Position numbers and translations under genes: made by a program. From Pseudomonas rustica (lineage in GTDB: Bacteria > Pseudomonadota > Gammaproteobacteria > Pseudomonadales > Pseudomonadaceae), in contig NZ_JAGYHF010000001.1 in assembly GCF_018336155.1 (NCBI RefSeq), positions 434,001 through 498,000 on the forward strand: 64,000 bases of DNA, in the 5' to 3' direction. Shown here piece after piece: positions 1-8,838 of the stretch. Positions within the stretch are counted from its first letter, which is position 1. Every line of letters begins with the position of its first letter. The notes below the pieces were generated by a model, which saw nothing but the letters and a program-made list of their open reading frames with translations, had not been told where the DNA came from and ran no database searches.

Positions 1-463
1 CTCGTCTGTCTTTGAACAGCGCATTGCGCGCCAGCCTCGCATCGATTTGCTCAAGGGTCTCACGGCCTCGTTTGAGCAAGCGTTCACGCAGCACTTCATC
101 CCTCACCGTCAACAGCACTGGCACTAGCGTTGGATACAACTCCTGCGCTTGTCGCAGATTGGCGCGCGAGCCATTCACCAAGACGTTTCGCCCGTCTTTA
201 AGCCACTGATCCATTTCTACTGGAATGCCGTAAGCGAGGCCATTAGCGTGCCAGGCCAGCGCGAAGTCACCGGCTTGCTGGCGGCGCTCAAACTCTCCTG
301 GCGTAACGCCGACCGCGTCCTCACCCACAGACTCCGCTGATCGGGTTATCACCCGGCGAATGATTTCGCAATTCATCGCACGCAAAGGTTCGCGTGCCGC
401 CTCAATCAGGCTGTCCTTGCCTGAACCGGACGGCCCCATCAGATAAATAAGCTTGCCATCCAT
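1..463 (-). CDS. phnN: Ribose 1,5-bisphosphate phosphokinase PhnN (3'-truncated by window edge)
   Basis: The minus-strand frame opens at an ATG (463) and runs off the left edge, so about 154 residues are visible. The N-terminus has a P-loop, GPSGSGKD at residues 10-17, in a guanylate-kinase-like fold. Later residues (TRSAESVGEDAVGV, FALAWHANGLAYGIP, LVNGSRANL) fit PhnN, which phosphorylates ribose 1,5-bisphosphate to PRPP in phosphonate (C-P lyase) catabolism. The rest of any phn operon would lie to the left, outside the window. Family assignment is by recalled similarity; the truncation is only the window boundary. Confidence 0.85.
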   Translation of the reverse strand, partial: MDGKLIYLMGPSGSGKDSLIEAAREPLRAMNCEIIRRVITRSAESVGEDAVGVTPGEFERRQQAGDFALAWHANGLAYGIPVEMDQWLKDGRNVLVNGSRANLRQAQELYPTLVPVLLTVRDEVLRERLLKRGRETLEQIDARLARNALFKDRR

Positions 464-668
464 CCTGAAAATGCCCTCTGGCACGGGTCTGCCCCTAGTA
501 AATCGGCAAATTGCCACTATCCTGTACAGGTAAGGAACAAGGATAGAAAGCCGCATAGCATGCACGTTCTGAGGTCTTTGGACACCCATTGATGTGCAAC
601 AGGAAGCGGCCAGTGATTCGGACGAAGGCAAAGATTTCAAACCAGTCCGCATTTCTGACAATTGGTGC

Positions 669-680
669 TGGCATTACGCC
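669..680 (+). promoter_or_regulatory. Candidate AmrZ operator
   Basis: TGGCATTACGCC has the GGCA-N3/4-GCC look of described AmrZ sites. It lies about 170 bp before the amrZ start, where autoregulation is known in other pseudomonads. Function is inferred from resemblance only. Confidence 0.35.
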
Positions 681-767
681 TTTACCCGGCCCAATATTTG
701 TCACAGAATTGACGCCAATGAACTGGCAATTTTGAGGCATGATGCGCGCCTCTTAACAATTCAGGTT

Positions 768-795
768 GAACCATTTGGTCCGGATGCTTGTCCTA
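768..795 (+). promoter_or_regulatory. Candidate AlgU (sigma-22) promoter of amrZ
   Basis: GAACCA, a 17-bp spacer, then TCCTA approximate the extracytoplasmic sigma consensus GAACTT-N16/17-TCTGA and end about 57 bp before the amrZ ATG. amrZ is AlgU-dependent in P. aeruginosa. The match is imperfect. Confidence 0.3.
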
Positions 796-852
796 TCACA
801 CATCCTGCGGCCATTCCCGAGAACCGCTCCCCTGAACTAACCGGTTAAATAT

Positions 853-1179
853 ATGCGCCCATTGAAACAGGCAATTTATTCCAGCCGTACGGCTGACAAG
901 TTCGTCGTACGTCTGCCAGACGGAATGCGTGAACGCATTGCCGAGGTGGCTCGCAATCATCATCGCAGCATGAACTCCGAAATCATCGCGCGCCTTGAAC
1001 AGAGCCTTATTCAAGAAGGTGCACTGGGCGAAGAGCTGAGCATGCGCCTTGACAGCCCTGAGCTGTCGCTTCACGAACGTGAGTTGCTGCAACGCTTCCG
1101 CCAGCTGTCGCACCGCCAACAGAACGCATTGGTGTCGTTGATCGCACACGACGCCGAGATGGCCGCAGACGCGTCCTGA
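853..1179 (+). CDS. amrZ: AmrZ, Arc-type ribbon-helix-helix regulator of alginate and motility
   Basis: The 108-aa protein matches AmrZ almost residue for residue in memory of the P. aeruginosa protein. It has a flexible N-terminal tail, the DNA-contacting beta strand KFVVRLP (residues 16-22), the RHH helices ([13 protein letters not shown]), and a C-terminal tetramerisation region ending [13 protein letters not shown]. AmrZ is a cytoplasmic DNA-binding protein that activates or represses alginate, flagellar and c-di-GMP genes in pseudomonads. The ATG at 853 has no strong Shine-Dalgarno, but the conserved start MRPLKQA supports it. A strong intrinsic terminator follows directly. Confidence 0.93.
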   Translation: MRPLKQAIYSSRTADKFVVRLPDGMRERIAEVARNHHRSMNSEIIARLEQSLIQEGALGEELSMRLDSPELSLHERELLQRFRQLSHRQQNALVSLIAHDAEMAADAS

Positions 1180-1197
1180 GCTACACCGAATATCTCA

Positions 1198-1224
1198 AGC
1201 CAGCATGATTGCTGGCTTTTTTTT
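1198..1224 (+). terminator. Rho-independent terminator of amrZ
   Basis: An 8-bp perfect stem AGCCAGCA/TGCTGGCT with a TGAT loop is followed by eight T residues, 18 bp after the amrZ stop. Confidence 0.9.
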
Positions 1225-1255
1225 GCCTTCGATTTGGCTGATCAAACACGGTACC

Positions 1256-1350
1256 TGTGGCGAGGGGATTTATCCCCGCTGGGCTGCGCAGCAGTCCCAA
1301 TGTTTTTGGGGCCGCTGCGCAGCCCAACGGGGATAAATCCCCTCGCCACA
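1256..1350. repeat. Paired inverted repeat, family A
   Basis: TGTGGCGAGGGGATTTATCC at the left end and its inverted copy at the right end flank a short centre. The same arm recurs at 48188, 53575 and 57410. It is a REPIN-like intergenic element that could form a long hairpin. Confidence 0.85.
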
Positions 1351-1388
1351 ATGGTTTTGTATTGCCCGCTGTTTAGACATCAGGCACA

Positions 1389-1417
1389 AAAAAGCCCGCC
1401 AATTTGGCGGGCTCTTT
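1389..1417 (-). terminator. Terminator of mgtE
   Basis: AGCCCGCCAATTTGGCGGGCT forms a GC stem with A residues on its left flank, which read as a T-run on the minus strand. It lies just past the mgtE stop, and T residues on the other side may make it bidirectional. Confidence 0.75.
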
Positions 1418-1429
1418 GTTTGCAGCGGG

Positions 1430-2872
1430 TCAGAGCAGGAAGATTGTCGCCAACCCGAGGAAGATGAAGAAGCCACCGCTGTCGGTCATCGCGGTGATCA
1501 TCACGCTGGCGCCCATGGCCGGGTCGCGGCCCATCTTGGCCAGCGTCATCGGGATCAGTACACCCATCAGCGCTGCCAGCAGCAGGTTGAGCGTCATTGC
1601 CGCCGTCATCACCACACCCAACGACCAGCTGCCGTAGAGCAGATAAGCGACCACACCGATCACCCCGCCCCAGACCAGGCCGTTGATCAAACCTACGGCC
1701 AGTTCCTTGCGCATCAGACGCGAGGTATTGCCGGTGCTGACCTGATCGAGCGCCATCGCCCGGACGATCATGGTGATCGTCTGGTTACCGGAGTTGCCAC
1801 CAATACCCGCCACGATCGGCATCAACGCCGCCAGCGCTACCAGCTTCTCGATCGAGCCTTCAAACAGACCAATCACACGGGACGCAACAAACGCGGTGAT
1901 CAGGTTGACTGCCAGCCACGCCCAACGGTTACGCAGCGATTTCCACACGGAGGCGAAGATGTCTTCCTCTTCACGCAGACCCGCCATGTTGAGGACTTCG
2001 TTTTCGCTCTCTTCACGAATCAGGTCGACCATTTCGTCGATGGTCAGACGACCGATCAGCTTGCCGTTCTTGTCGACCACCGGGGCCGAGATCAAGTCAT
2101 AACGCTCGAACGCCTGAGCGGCATCGTAGGCGTCTTCGTCCGGATGGAAACTCACCGGGTCGCTGGCCATCACCTCGGCCACTTGCTTGTCCGGATCGTT
2201 GACCAGCAAACGCTTGATCGGCAGCACGCCCTTGAGCACGCCGTCGTAATCGACCACAAACAGTTTGTCGGTATGGCCCGGCAGCTCTTTGAGACGGCGC
2301 AGATAACGCAGCACCACTTCGAGACTGACATCCTCACGGATCGTCACCATCTCGAAGTCCATCAGCGCACCGACCTGCTCCTCGTCATAAGACAGGGCCG
2401 AACGCACGCGCTCACGTTGCTGGTTATCGAGGCTCTCCATCAGTCCATGGACGACGTCTCGCGGCAGCTCGGAAGCCAGGTCAGCAAGTTCGTCGGCGTC
2501 CATGTCCTTGGCCGCAGCCAGGAGCTCGTGATCGTCCATGTCGGCGATCAGCGTTTCACGAACGGAATCGGATACTTCGAGAAGAATATCGCCGTCGCGA
2601 TCAGCCTTGACCAGTTGCCAGAGCGTCAGACGATCGTCCAGCGGCAAGGCTTCAAGAATGTAGGCAACGTCGGCGGAGTGCAGATCGTCGAGTTTGCGTT
2701 GCAACTCGACCAGATTCTGCCGGTGAACCAGGTTTTCCACCCGGTCGTTGTGCGCGCCTTCCTGGCGATGAGTCAGGTCTTCGACGACTCGTTGGCGCTG
2801 CAAAAGCTCGACCACTTGGGCCAGGCGATCCTGCAGGCTTTCCTGTGTTTTCTTTACTTCGATTTCGGACAT
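1430..2872 (-). CDS. mgtE: Magnesium transporter MgtE
   Basis: This 480-aa inner-membrane Mg2+ channel has the full family layout: an acidic cytosolic N-domain of about 200 residues (DLASELPRDVVHGLMESL), a tandem CBS pair (VMASDPVSFHPDEDAYDAAQ; SAPVVDKNGKLIGRLT), then five hydrophobic helices from about residue 310. The signature PIVAGIGGNSGNQ lies at the pore. In the family the N and CBS domains sense cytosolic Mg2+ and gate the channel. The ATG at 2872 is preferred over one ten codons upstream because GGAG precedes it at good spacing. It is a single-gene unit with its own terminator. Confidence 0.93.
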   Translation of the reverse strand: MSEIEVKKTQESLQDRLAQVVELLQRQRVVEDLTHRQEGAHNDRVENLVHRQNLVELQRKLDDLHSADVAYILEALPLDDRLTLWQLVKADRDGDILLEVSDSVRETLIADMDDHELLAAAKDMDADELADLASELPRDVVHGLMESLDNQQRERVRSALSYDEEQVGALMDFEMVTIREDVSLEVVLRYLRRLKELPGHTDKLFVVDYDGVLKGVLPIKRLLVNDPDKQVAEVMASDPVSFHPDEDAYDAAQAFERYDLISAPVVDKNGKLIGRLTIDEMVDLIREESENEVLNMAGLREEEDIFASVWKSLRNRWAWLAVNLITAFVASRVIGLFEGSIEKLVALAALMPIVAGIGGNSGNQTITMIVRAMALDQVSTGNTSRLMRKELAVGLINGLVWGGVIGVVAYLLYGSWSLGVVMTAAMTLNLLLAALMGVLIPMTLAKMGRDPAMGASVMITAMTDSGGFFIFLGLATIFLL

Positions 2873-3192
2873 AGGCGAACTCCACTCCCAGCAGCGGGGC
2901 ACGCCGGAAGAATCAATCAGTCAATTCATGATTGGTGAAACGGGTTACTGAACAACTACTGGGTAAGTCCATGGAGGTTTTCCATAAGCCCCGGCGGGGC
3001 TGACGGGCGCAATGATACACGCCTGACGGTTTAATACGTTAAAAAATCACGGCTGAAACAAGCGCTTGCGAGACAAACCTGAGCGCCATCCTGATCCATG
3101 CAAATGCGACGACTCATCTTGAAAAGAAAACACACCGGCAGCGCAAAATGTAGCGACTACCCTTGAGCGTAGATCGTCATGGAGGACGTCGA
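2873..3192. other. Intergenic gap
   Basis: About 320 bp separate the divergent mgtE and the small exported protein. A small GC hairpin (GCCCCGGCGGGGC, near 2989-3001) is visible. I see no gene, RNA family or clear operator; it presumably carries both promoters. Confidence 0.5.
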
Positions 3193-3711
3193 ATGCCACT
3201 CAAATCATCTTTTTTCGTACTGACTTTTTTGCTCTGCCTACCGCACGCCGGGGCCACGACCACCCTGCATCGCTGCGAAGCACCTGACGGCAGCATCACC
3301 TTCACCACGATGAGTTGCGCGCACGGCGAACACCTCTCCGTGCAGGAAGTACACCCCTACTCGCCCGGATCTGTGGTGGCGGTGATGCCTGAAGCCAATC
3401 ACGAAGAAACATCCGGTATGAATACCAGAGGCCGAGCACCGGGCATTGTCGGCGGCGCGGAGCACATCTGCGGCAACGTGATCGACGCGAGACAACGCCG
3501 CCAGGCGATCATCAATCGGCGCGTTATCACAGGGATGAGCGCGCAAGATGTCGAAAGCGCTTTAGGCAAGCCGGACAAGATCAACATTCGGACATCGACG
3601 ACCACGTATCGTTACGACCTCAAGCGAGGCCGAACAGCACAAATCGATTTTGATCAACGGGGATGCGTGAAGGAAAAAGCCAAATCCCGGACAGCAAAAA
3701 GCCCGCGATAA
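3193..3711 (+). CDS. Exported hypothetical protein with DUF4124-like and BamE/SmpA-like parts
   Basis: The 172-aa product begins with a Sec signal peptide (MPLKSSFFVLTFLLCLPHAGA). A Cys-containing stretch follows (LHRCEAPDGSITFTTMSC) that resembles DUF4124 modules. The C-terminal part (RRVITGMSAQDVESALGKPDKI, then TYRYDL) resembles the GM-x-x-x-V-x-x-x-LG-x-P pattern of SmpA/OmlA/BamE proteins. GGAGG seven bases upstream selects the ATG at 3193. It likely acts in the periplasm or envelope; function is unknown. A terminator follows the stop. Confidence 0.7.
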   Translation: MPLKSSFFVLTFLLCLPHAGATTTLHRCEAPDGSITFTTMSCAHGEHLSVQEVHPYSPGSVVAVMPEANHEETSGMNTRGRAPGIVGGAEHICGNVIDARQRRQAIINRRVITGMSAQDVESALGKPDKINIRTSTTTYRYDLKRGRTAQIDFDQRGCVKEKAKSRTAKSPR

Positions 3712-3724
3712 ACGCGGGCTTTTC
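3698..3724 (+). terminator. Rho-independent terminator
   Basis: Stem AGCCCGCG/CGCGGGCT with loop ATAAA and a following T-run. It overlaps the end of the exported protein gene and sits before the convergent tRNA cluster. Confidence 0.85.
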
Positions 3725-3730
3725 GGTATA

Positions 3731-3807
3731 TGGTGCACTCGACAGGATTCGAACCTGTGACCGCTCGGTTCGTAGCCGAGTACTCTATCCAGCTGAGCTA
3801 CGAGTGC
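3731..3807 (-). tRNA. tRNA-Arg(ACG), copy 3 in transcription order
   Basis: A 77-nt cloverleaf on the minus strand: acceptor GCACTCG, anticodon loop CTACGAA (anticodon ACG, normally read as ICG), T-loop TTCGAAT and encoded CCA. It is identical to the next two copies. Confidence 0.96.
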
Positions 3808-3879
3808 ATTTTGTGTTTTTAGCCCAGACCACAACTGGATGAAGCCAAGTTATCTGCATTGCTGCAAGTAACTCTTAAA

Positions 3880-3956
3880 TGGTGCACTCGACAGGATTCG
3901 AACCTGTGACCGCTCGGTTCGTAGCCGAGTACTCTATCCAGCTGAGCTACGAGTGC
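3880..3956 (-). tRNA. tRNA-Arg(ACG), copy 2
   Basis: Identical to the copy at 3731-3807, with encoded CCA. The spacers between copies are also similar (GTGTTTTTAG…CCAGA…GAAGCCAAGT), showing recent tandem duplication of a roughly 148-bp unit. Confidence 0.96.
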
Positions 3957-4027
3957 ATTTGTGTTTTTAGACCAGATCACATCTGGTTGAAGCCAAGTCA
4001 TTTACATTGCTGTAACTGACTCTTAAA

Positions 4028-4104
4028 TGGTGCACTCGACAGGATTCGAACCTGTGACCGCTCGGTTCGTAGCCGAGTACTCTATCCAGCTGAGCTACGA
4101 GTGC
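4028..4104 (-). tRNA. tRNA-Arg(ACG), copy 1
   Basis: First of the three in transcription order, identical in sequence to the other two, with encoded CCA. The cluster is probably co-transcribed leftwards, with tRNA-Ser just upstream. Confidence 0.96.
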
Positions 4105-4211
4105 ATTTGTTGCGCCGCATTATAGCCCGTCTAATCTCTATTCCAACCACTTTTTCTATTAATTTCAACAACTTACAGAAAAAGCCAGATTACGACGTAC
4201 TAAGCAAATAA

Positions 4212-4302
4212 TGGCGGAGAACGGGGGATTCGAACCCCCGACACCCTTTTGAGGTGTACTCCCTTAGCAGGGGAGCGCCTTCGGCCACTCGGCCAGCTCT
4301 CC
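4212..4302 (-). tRNA. tRNA-Ser(GCU)
   Basis: A 91-nt class II tRNA with acceptor GGAGAGC, anticodon loop CTGCTAA (anticodon GCT), a long variable arm (TACACC…GGGTGT), T-arm GGTTCGAATCC and encoded CCA. Confidence 0.96.
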
Positions 4303-4364
4303 GCAACACGGGGCGTATCTTAACCAACCTTTTCCCCGTTTGCAAACATAAAAATCGATAAAAA

Positions 4365-4553
4365 TTAATGGCTTGGTTCTTCGTCCTTCTCTTTCTTTAT
4401 ACGCAGGTAAATTTCCTCACGGTGCACGGCAACCTCTTTCGGCGCGTTCACACCGATGCGCACTTGGTTTCCTTTAACGCCGAGCACGGTCACGGTGATT
4501 TCGCCGTCACCGATAATCAGGCTTTCTGCGCACCGACGGGTCAGAATCAGCAT
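4365..4553 (-). CDS. csrA: Carbon storage regulator RsmA/CsrA
   Basis: The 62-aa protein is a typical CsrA/Rsm[18 protein letters not shown] at the N-terminus with the RNA-binding strand, then [25 protein letters not shown], and a charged tail. In pseudomonads this dimer binds GGA motifs in leaders and represses translation of secondary-metabolite and exoproduct mRNAs, antagonised by RsmX/Y/Z. AAGGAG upstream selects the ATG at 4553. The gene follows lysC in the alaS-lysC-csrA order, but a strong terminator lies between lysC and csrA, so it has its own promoter. Confidence 0.96.
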   Translation of the reverse strand: MLILTRRCAESLIIGDGEITVTVLGVKGNQVRIGVNAPKEVAVHREEIYLRIKKEKDEEPSH

Positions 4554-4702
4554 ACCTTTCTCCTTACGCAATTCAGTTCAGGGACAACAGTCTGCAAAAA
4601 AAAGGCACCCGACCTACAACCGGAGCGATCGTAGCCCTACATGCCTGAGTATTGACCAGCGCGAGCAAAAGAACAGTCAGGGCTCACGCCATTCAAAAAA
4701 AT

Positions 4703-4729
4703 AAAGGGCGCGGTCAGACCGCGCCCTTT
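4703..4729 (-). terminator. Terminator of lysC
   Basis: A 13-bp perfect stem AAAGGGCGCGGTC/GACCGCGCCCTTT with a single-base centre lies 13 bp after the lysC stop and upstream of csrA. Confidence 0.85.
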
Positions 4730-4741
4730 GGTTGAACGGAA

Positions 4742-5983
4742 TTACTCGCCTTGACGGGCCGGCGCATCCAGTTCGAAAGCCGTGTGCAGAGCGCGCACGG
4801 CCAGTTCCAGGTACTTCTCTTCAATCACCACGGAAACCTTGATTTCCGAAGTCGAGATCATCTGGATGTTGATGCTTTCTTTTGCCAGCGATTCGAACAT
4901 GCGGCTGGCCACGCCTGCGTGGGAACGCATGCCGACGCCGACGATCGAGACCTTGGCAATCTTGATGTCGCCAACCACTTCACGGGCACCGATCTCGCGA
5001 GCGGTGTTTTCCAGCACGTTCTGTGCGGCCTGGAAGTCGTTGCGGTGTACGGTGAAGGTGAAGTCGGTGGTGTTATCGTGCGCGACGTTCTGCACGATCA
5101 TGTCGACTTCGATGTTCGCGGCACTGATCGGGCCGAGAATCTTGAACGCCACGCCCGGGGTGTCTGGCACGCCACGGATGGTCAGCTTGGCTTCATCGCG
5201 ATTGAAAGCGATGCCGGAAATGATCGGCTGTTCCATGGTTTCCTCTTCATCAATAGTAATGAGGGTGCCCGGACCCTCCTTGAAGCTGTGCAGTACGCGC
5301 AGCGGTACGTTGTACTTGCCGGCGAATTCCACGGCACGGATCTGCAACACCTTGGAACCGAGGCTGGCCATTTCCAGCATCTCTTCGAAGGTGATCTTGT
5401 CCAGACGCTGAGCGACCGGCACCACACGCGGGTCAGTGGTGTAAACACCATCAACGTCGGTGTAGATCTGGCACTCGTCAGCCTTCAACGCCGCAGCCAG
5501 TGCCACGCCGGTGGTGTCGGAACCGCCACGACCGAGGGTGGTAATGTTGCCGTGCTCGTCGACGCCCTGGAAACCGGCGACAACTACCACGCGACCTGCT
5601 TTCAGATCACCACGAATCTTCTGGTCATCAATCTGCAAGATACGCGCTTTATTGTGCGCACTGTCGGTCAGGATCCGCACCTGATTACCGGTGTACGACA
5701 CCGCCGGCACACCGCGCTTGATCAGCGCCATGGCCAACAGGGCAATCGTCACCTGCTCACCGGTGGAAACAATCACGTCCAGCTCACGCGGAACCGGTTG
5801 ACCGTCGCCACTGATTTGCTTGGCCAGATCGATCAGACGGTTGGTTTCGCCGCTCATTGCAGACAGCACAACCACCAGGTCATCGCCGGCATCGCGGAAT
5901 TTCTTAACCTTGTCGGCGACCTGCTCGATTCTCTCGACAGTACCGACCGAGGTGCCTCCAAATTTCTGTACGATCAAAGCCAT
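4742..5983 (-). CDS. lysC: Aspartate kinase LysC
   Basis: The 413-aa cytoplasmic enzyme phosphorylates L-aspartate, the first step to lysine, threonine and methionine. The kinase domain starts with KFGGTSVG (residues 7-14) and includes TTLGRGGSDTTGVALAAAL and the TDVDGVYTTDPR loop. Two ACT domains follow from about residue 265 (PDTPGVAFKILGPIS; VGVGMRSHAGVASRMF) and give feedback control in this family. The ATG at 5983 gives the conserved start MALIVQKFGG; an earlier in-frame ATG lacks the conserved context. It lies downstream of alaS with about 90 bp between. Confidence 0.95.
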   Translation of the reverse strand: MALIVQKFGGTSVGTVERIEQVADKVKKFRDAGDDLVVVLSAMSGETNRLIDLAKQISGDGQPVPRELDVIVSTGEQVTIALLAMALIKRGVPAVSYTGNQVRILTDSAHNKARILQIDDQKIRGDLKAGRVVVVAGFQGVDEHGNITTLGRGGSDTTGVALAAALKADECQIYTDVDGVYTTDPRVVPVAQRLDKITFEEMLEMASLGSKVLQIRAVEFAGKYNVPLRVLHSFKEGPGTLITIDEEETMEQPIISGIAFNRDEAKLTIRGVPDTPGVAFKILGPISAANIEVDMIVQNVAHDNTTDFTFTVHRNDFQAAQNVLENTAREIGAREVVGDIKIAKVSIVGVGMRSHAGVASRMFESLAKESINIQMISTSEIKVSVVIEEKYLELAVRALHTAFELDAPARQGE

Positions 5984-6073
5984 TTCAAAGCCGCCTCTGC
6001 CCATGAAGGGCGCCCAATAATCACTCGAACAGCCGCCGCGCCCGCCACTAGACTGCGAGCACGACGGACCGTC

Positions 6074-8692
6074 TTATAAACCCTGCTCGACGAATGGAAC
6101 GGTCAGCGCCAGTGCACCATCCAGCGCGCCGGCATCAACGCCACCGCCCTGCGCCATGTCCGGACGACCACCGCCCTTCCCGCCCACTGCCGCAGCAGCT
6201 TGCTTCATCAAATCACCGGCTTTGAGTTGGCCAGTCAGGTCTTTGGTTACGCCTGCAACCAGAACGACCTTTTCCTCATGGACACTGCCGAGCAGGATCA
6301 CTGCGCGGCCGAGTTTGTTCTTCAACTGATCAACCAGCGCCAGCAGCGCCTTGGCGTCCTGACCATCCAGACGTGCGGCCAAAACCTTCACGCCTTTGAC
6401 GTCCAGTGCCGAGGACGACAGATCATCGCCCGCCGCACTCGCCGCCTTGGCTTGCAACTGCTCGAGTTGCTTCTCCAGTTGGCGATTGCGCTCGAGCACA
6501 GCCGACAGCTTGTCGATCAGGTTGTCGCGGCTGCCCTTGACCAGGCTGGCCGCTTCCTTGAGTTGTTCTTCTGCAGCATTCAAGTAAGCCAGTGCCGCAG
6601 CACCGGTGACCGCTTCGATACGACGCACACCCGAAGCCACACCGCCTTCGCTGATGATTTTCAGCAGACCGATGTCGCCGGTACGGTTGGCGTGGATACC
6701 GCCGCACAGTTCGACGGAGAAATCACCGCCCATGCTCAGCACGCGTACGTTGTCGCCGTACTTCTCGCCGAACAGCGCCATCGCGCCTTTGTTCTTCGCG
6801 GTTTCGATGTCGGTTTCTTCGGTTTCAACCGCGGAGTTCTTGCGAATCTCGGCGTTGACGATGTCTTCCAGCGCTTTGATCTGCTCAGGTTTGATCGCTT
6901 CAAAGTGGCTGAAGTCGAAACGCAGGCGCTGACTGTCGACCAACGAACCTTTCTGCTGAACGTGCTCGCCCAGAACCTGGCGCAGTGCAGCGTGCAGCAA
7001 GTGCGTGGCCGAGTGGTTCAACGAAGTGGCGTGACGCACTTCGGCGTCGACGTGGGTTTCCACTGGCGCGCCGATGGTCAGGCTGCCCGAATCCAGCACA
7101 CCGTGGTGCAGGAAAGCGCCGCCGGTTTTGGTGGTGTCGCGCACGTCGAAACGGCTGCTGCCGGCCTGCAGATAACCGCAGTCGCCGATCTGGCCGCCGG
7201 ACTCAGCGTAGAACGGCGTCTGATTCAGAACGATCACCGCCTCTTCGCCTTCATTCAAGACGTCGACCGACTGGCCATCTTTATAGATAGCAACGATTTT
7301 TGCCGAACCGCTGGTGTCTTTGTACCCGGTGAACTCGGTGGCCACGTCAACCTTGACCAAGGTGTTGTAGTCCAGACCGAACGAGCTGGCCGAACGCGCG
7401 CGAACACGCTGGGCTTCCATCTCACGTTCGAAGCCGACTTCATCGACAGTCAGGCTGCGCTCGCGGGCGATGTCGGCGGTCAGGTCCATCGGGAAACCAT
7501 AGGTGTCGTAGAGTTTGAACACTACGTCGCCCGGCACCACGGTGCCTTTGAGTTCCAGCAAATCCTGCTCGAGAATTTTCAGGCCGTGCTCCAGAGTCTT
7601 GGAGAACTGCTCTTCTTCAGCCTTGAGCACGCGCTCGATGTTGCTTTGCTGCTTCTTCAGTTCCGGGAAGGCTTCGCCCATCTCGGCAACCAGTGCGGCA
7701 ACGATCTTGTAGAAGAAGCTGCCGGTAGCGCCCAGCTTATTACCGTGACGGCAGGCGCGACGGATGATCCGGCGCAGTACATAACCGCGACCTTCGTTGG
7801 ACGGCAGCACACCGTCGGCGATCAGGAAACCGCACGAACGAATGTGGTCGGACACGACTTTCAACGAAGACTGATCGCCGTTTTCGCAGCCGATCGCTTC
7901 AGCCGAGGCCTTCAGCAGGTTTTTGAACAGGTCGATGTCGTAGTTGGAATTGACGTGCTGCATCACCGCACTGATCCGCTCCAGGCCCATGCCGGTGTCG
8001 ACCGACGGTGCAGGCAACGGATGCAAGACGCCATCGGCGGTGCGGTTGAACTGCATGAACACGTTGTTCCAGATCTCGATGTAACGGTCGCCGTCTTCTT
8101 CCGGCGAGCCCGGCGGGCCGCCCCAGATGTGGTCGCCGTGATCGTAGAAAATCTCGGTGCATGGGCCGCACGGGCCGGTATCGCCCATGGTCCAGAAGTT
8201 GTCGGAGGCGTACGGCGCGCCTTTGTTGTCGCCGATACGGATCATGCGCTCGACCGGCACACCGATTTCTTTGGTCCAGATGTCATACGCTTCGTCGTCG
8301 GAGGCGTAGACGGTGACCCAGAGTTTTTCCTTCGGCAGTTGCAGAACGCCGGTCAGGAAGGTCCACGCGTAGGTAATCGCGTCTTTCTTGAAATAGTCAC
8401 CGAAGCTGAAGTTACCGAGCATTTCGAAGAACGTGTGGTGACGAGCGGTATAACCGACGTTTTCCAGGTCACTGTTCTTGCCACCGGCACGCACGCATTT
8501 CTGGCTGCTGGTCGCACGGGTGTACGCACGTTTTTCCTGGCCCAGGAAGCAGTCCTTGAACTGGTTCATCCCCGCGTTAGTGAACAGCAGGGTTGGGTCG
8601 TTGCCCGGAATCAAAGAGCTGGAGGCTACACGGGTGTGGCCTTGCTCTTCGAAGAAGCGAAGGAAGGCTTCACGGATTTCTGCGCTTTTCAT
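6074..8692 (-). CDS. alaS: Alanine--tRNA ligase
   Basis: This 872-aa class II synthetase starts [19 protein letters not shown], the usual AlaRS N-terminus. Visible parts are the catalytic core ([36 protein letters not shown]), the tRNA-recognition region, the editing domain with HSATHLLH (HxxxH) and CGGIH (CxxxH) zinc ligands, and a C-terminal coiled coil plus glycine-rich C-Ala domain ([15 protein letters not shown]). It charges tRNA-Ala and clears Ser/Gly-tRNA-Ala. The ATG at 8692 is chosen from conserved length with GGAAG upstream. Confidence 0.97.
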   Translation of the reverse strand: MKSAEIREAFLRFFEEQGHTRVASSSLIPGNDPTLLFTNAGMNQFKDCFLGQEKRAYTRATSSQKCVRAGGKNSDLENVGYTARHHTFFEMLGNFSFGDYFKKDAITYAWTFLTGVLQLPKEKLWVTVYASDDEAYDIWTKEIGVPVERMIRIGDNKGAPYASDNFWTMGDTGPCGPCTEIFYDHGDHIWGGPPGSPEEDGDRYIEIWNNVFMQFNRTADGVLHPLPAPSVDTGMGLERISAVMQHVNSNYDIDLFKNLLKASAEAIGCENGDQSSLKVVSDHIRSCGFLIADGVLPSNEGRGYVLRRIIRRACRHGNKLGATGSFFYKIVAALVAEMGEAFPELKKQQSNIERVLKAEEEQFSKTLEHGLKILEQDLLELKGTVVPGDVVFKLYDTYGFPMDLTADIARERSLTVDEVGFEREMEAQRVRARSASSFGLDYNTLVKVDVATEFTGYKDTSGSAKIVAIYKDGQSVDVLNEGEEAVIVLNQTPFYAESGGQIGDCGYLQAGSSRFDVRDTTKTGGAFLHHGVLDSGSLTIGAPVETHVDAEVRHATSLNHSATHLLHAALRQVLGEHVQQKGSLVDSQRLRFDFSHFEAIKPEQIKALEDIVNAEIRKNSAVETEETDIETAKNKGAMALFGEKYGDNVRVLSMGGDFSVELCGGIHANRTGDIGLLKIISEGGVASGVRRIEAVTGAAALAYLNAAEEQLKEAASLVKGSRDNLIDKLSAVLERNRQLEKQLEQLQAKAASAAGDDLSSSALDVKGVKVLAARLDGQDAKALLALVDQLKNKLGRAVILLGSVHEEKVVLVAGVTKDLTGQLKAGDLMKQAAAAVGGKGGGRPDMAQGGGVDAGALDGALALTVPFVEQGL

Positions 8693-8838
8693 TAGGTTCT
8701 TCCACGGAGGCTGCGGCCAAAGGCCTGTTCGAAACGTCAACAGACGAAGCGACGGCAAAGGGCCGCATTATATCGGCCCTGCGCGCGGGGTACAGCGTGT
8801 TTATACGATAGAAACGGTCAATTGGACGGCTAACGCTG

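Larger units (their letters stand above)
464..852. other. amrZ upstream regulatory gap
   Basis: No convincing gene lies between phnN and amrZ, which start divergently here. Short open frames on both strands (495-740 minus, 594-848 plus) have no ribosome-binding site or recognisable family. The stretch probably carries the promoters and operators of amrZ; two candidate sites are listed separately. Confidence 0.6.

Noticed and set aside
594..848. 84-codon open frame before amrZ
   Set aside because: No ribosome-binding site or recognisable family, and it covers likely regulatory sites.
3562..4001. Two open frames with near-identical peptides on the minus strand
   Set aside because: They are translations of the repeated tRNA-Arg genes and their spacers.
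4751..6079. Long plus-strand open frame antisense to lysC
   Set aside because: GC-rich codon bias of the real gene leaves the antisense frame open; no ribosome site or family. The same holds for 6200-8695, 12546-13736, 14017-15363 and 30480-32450.
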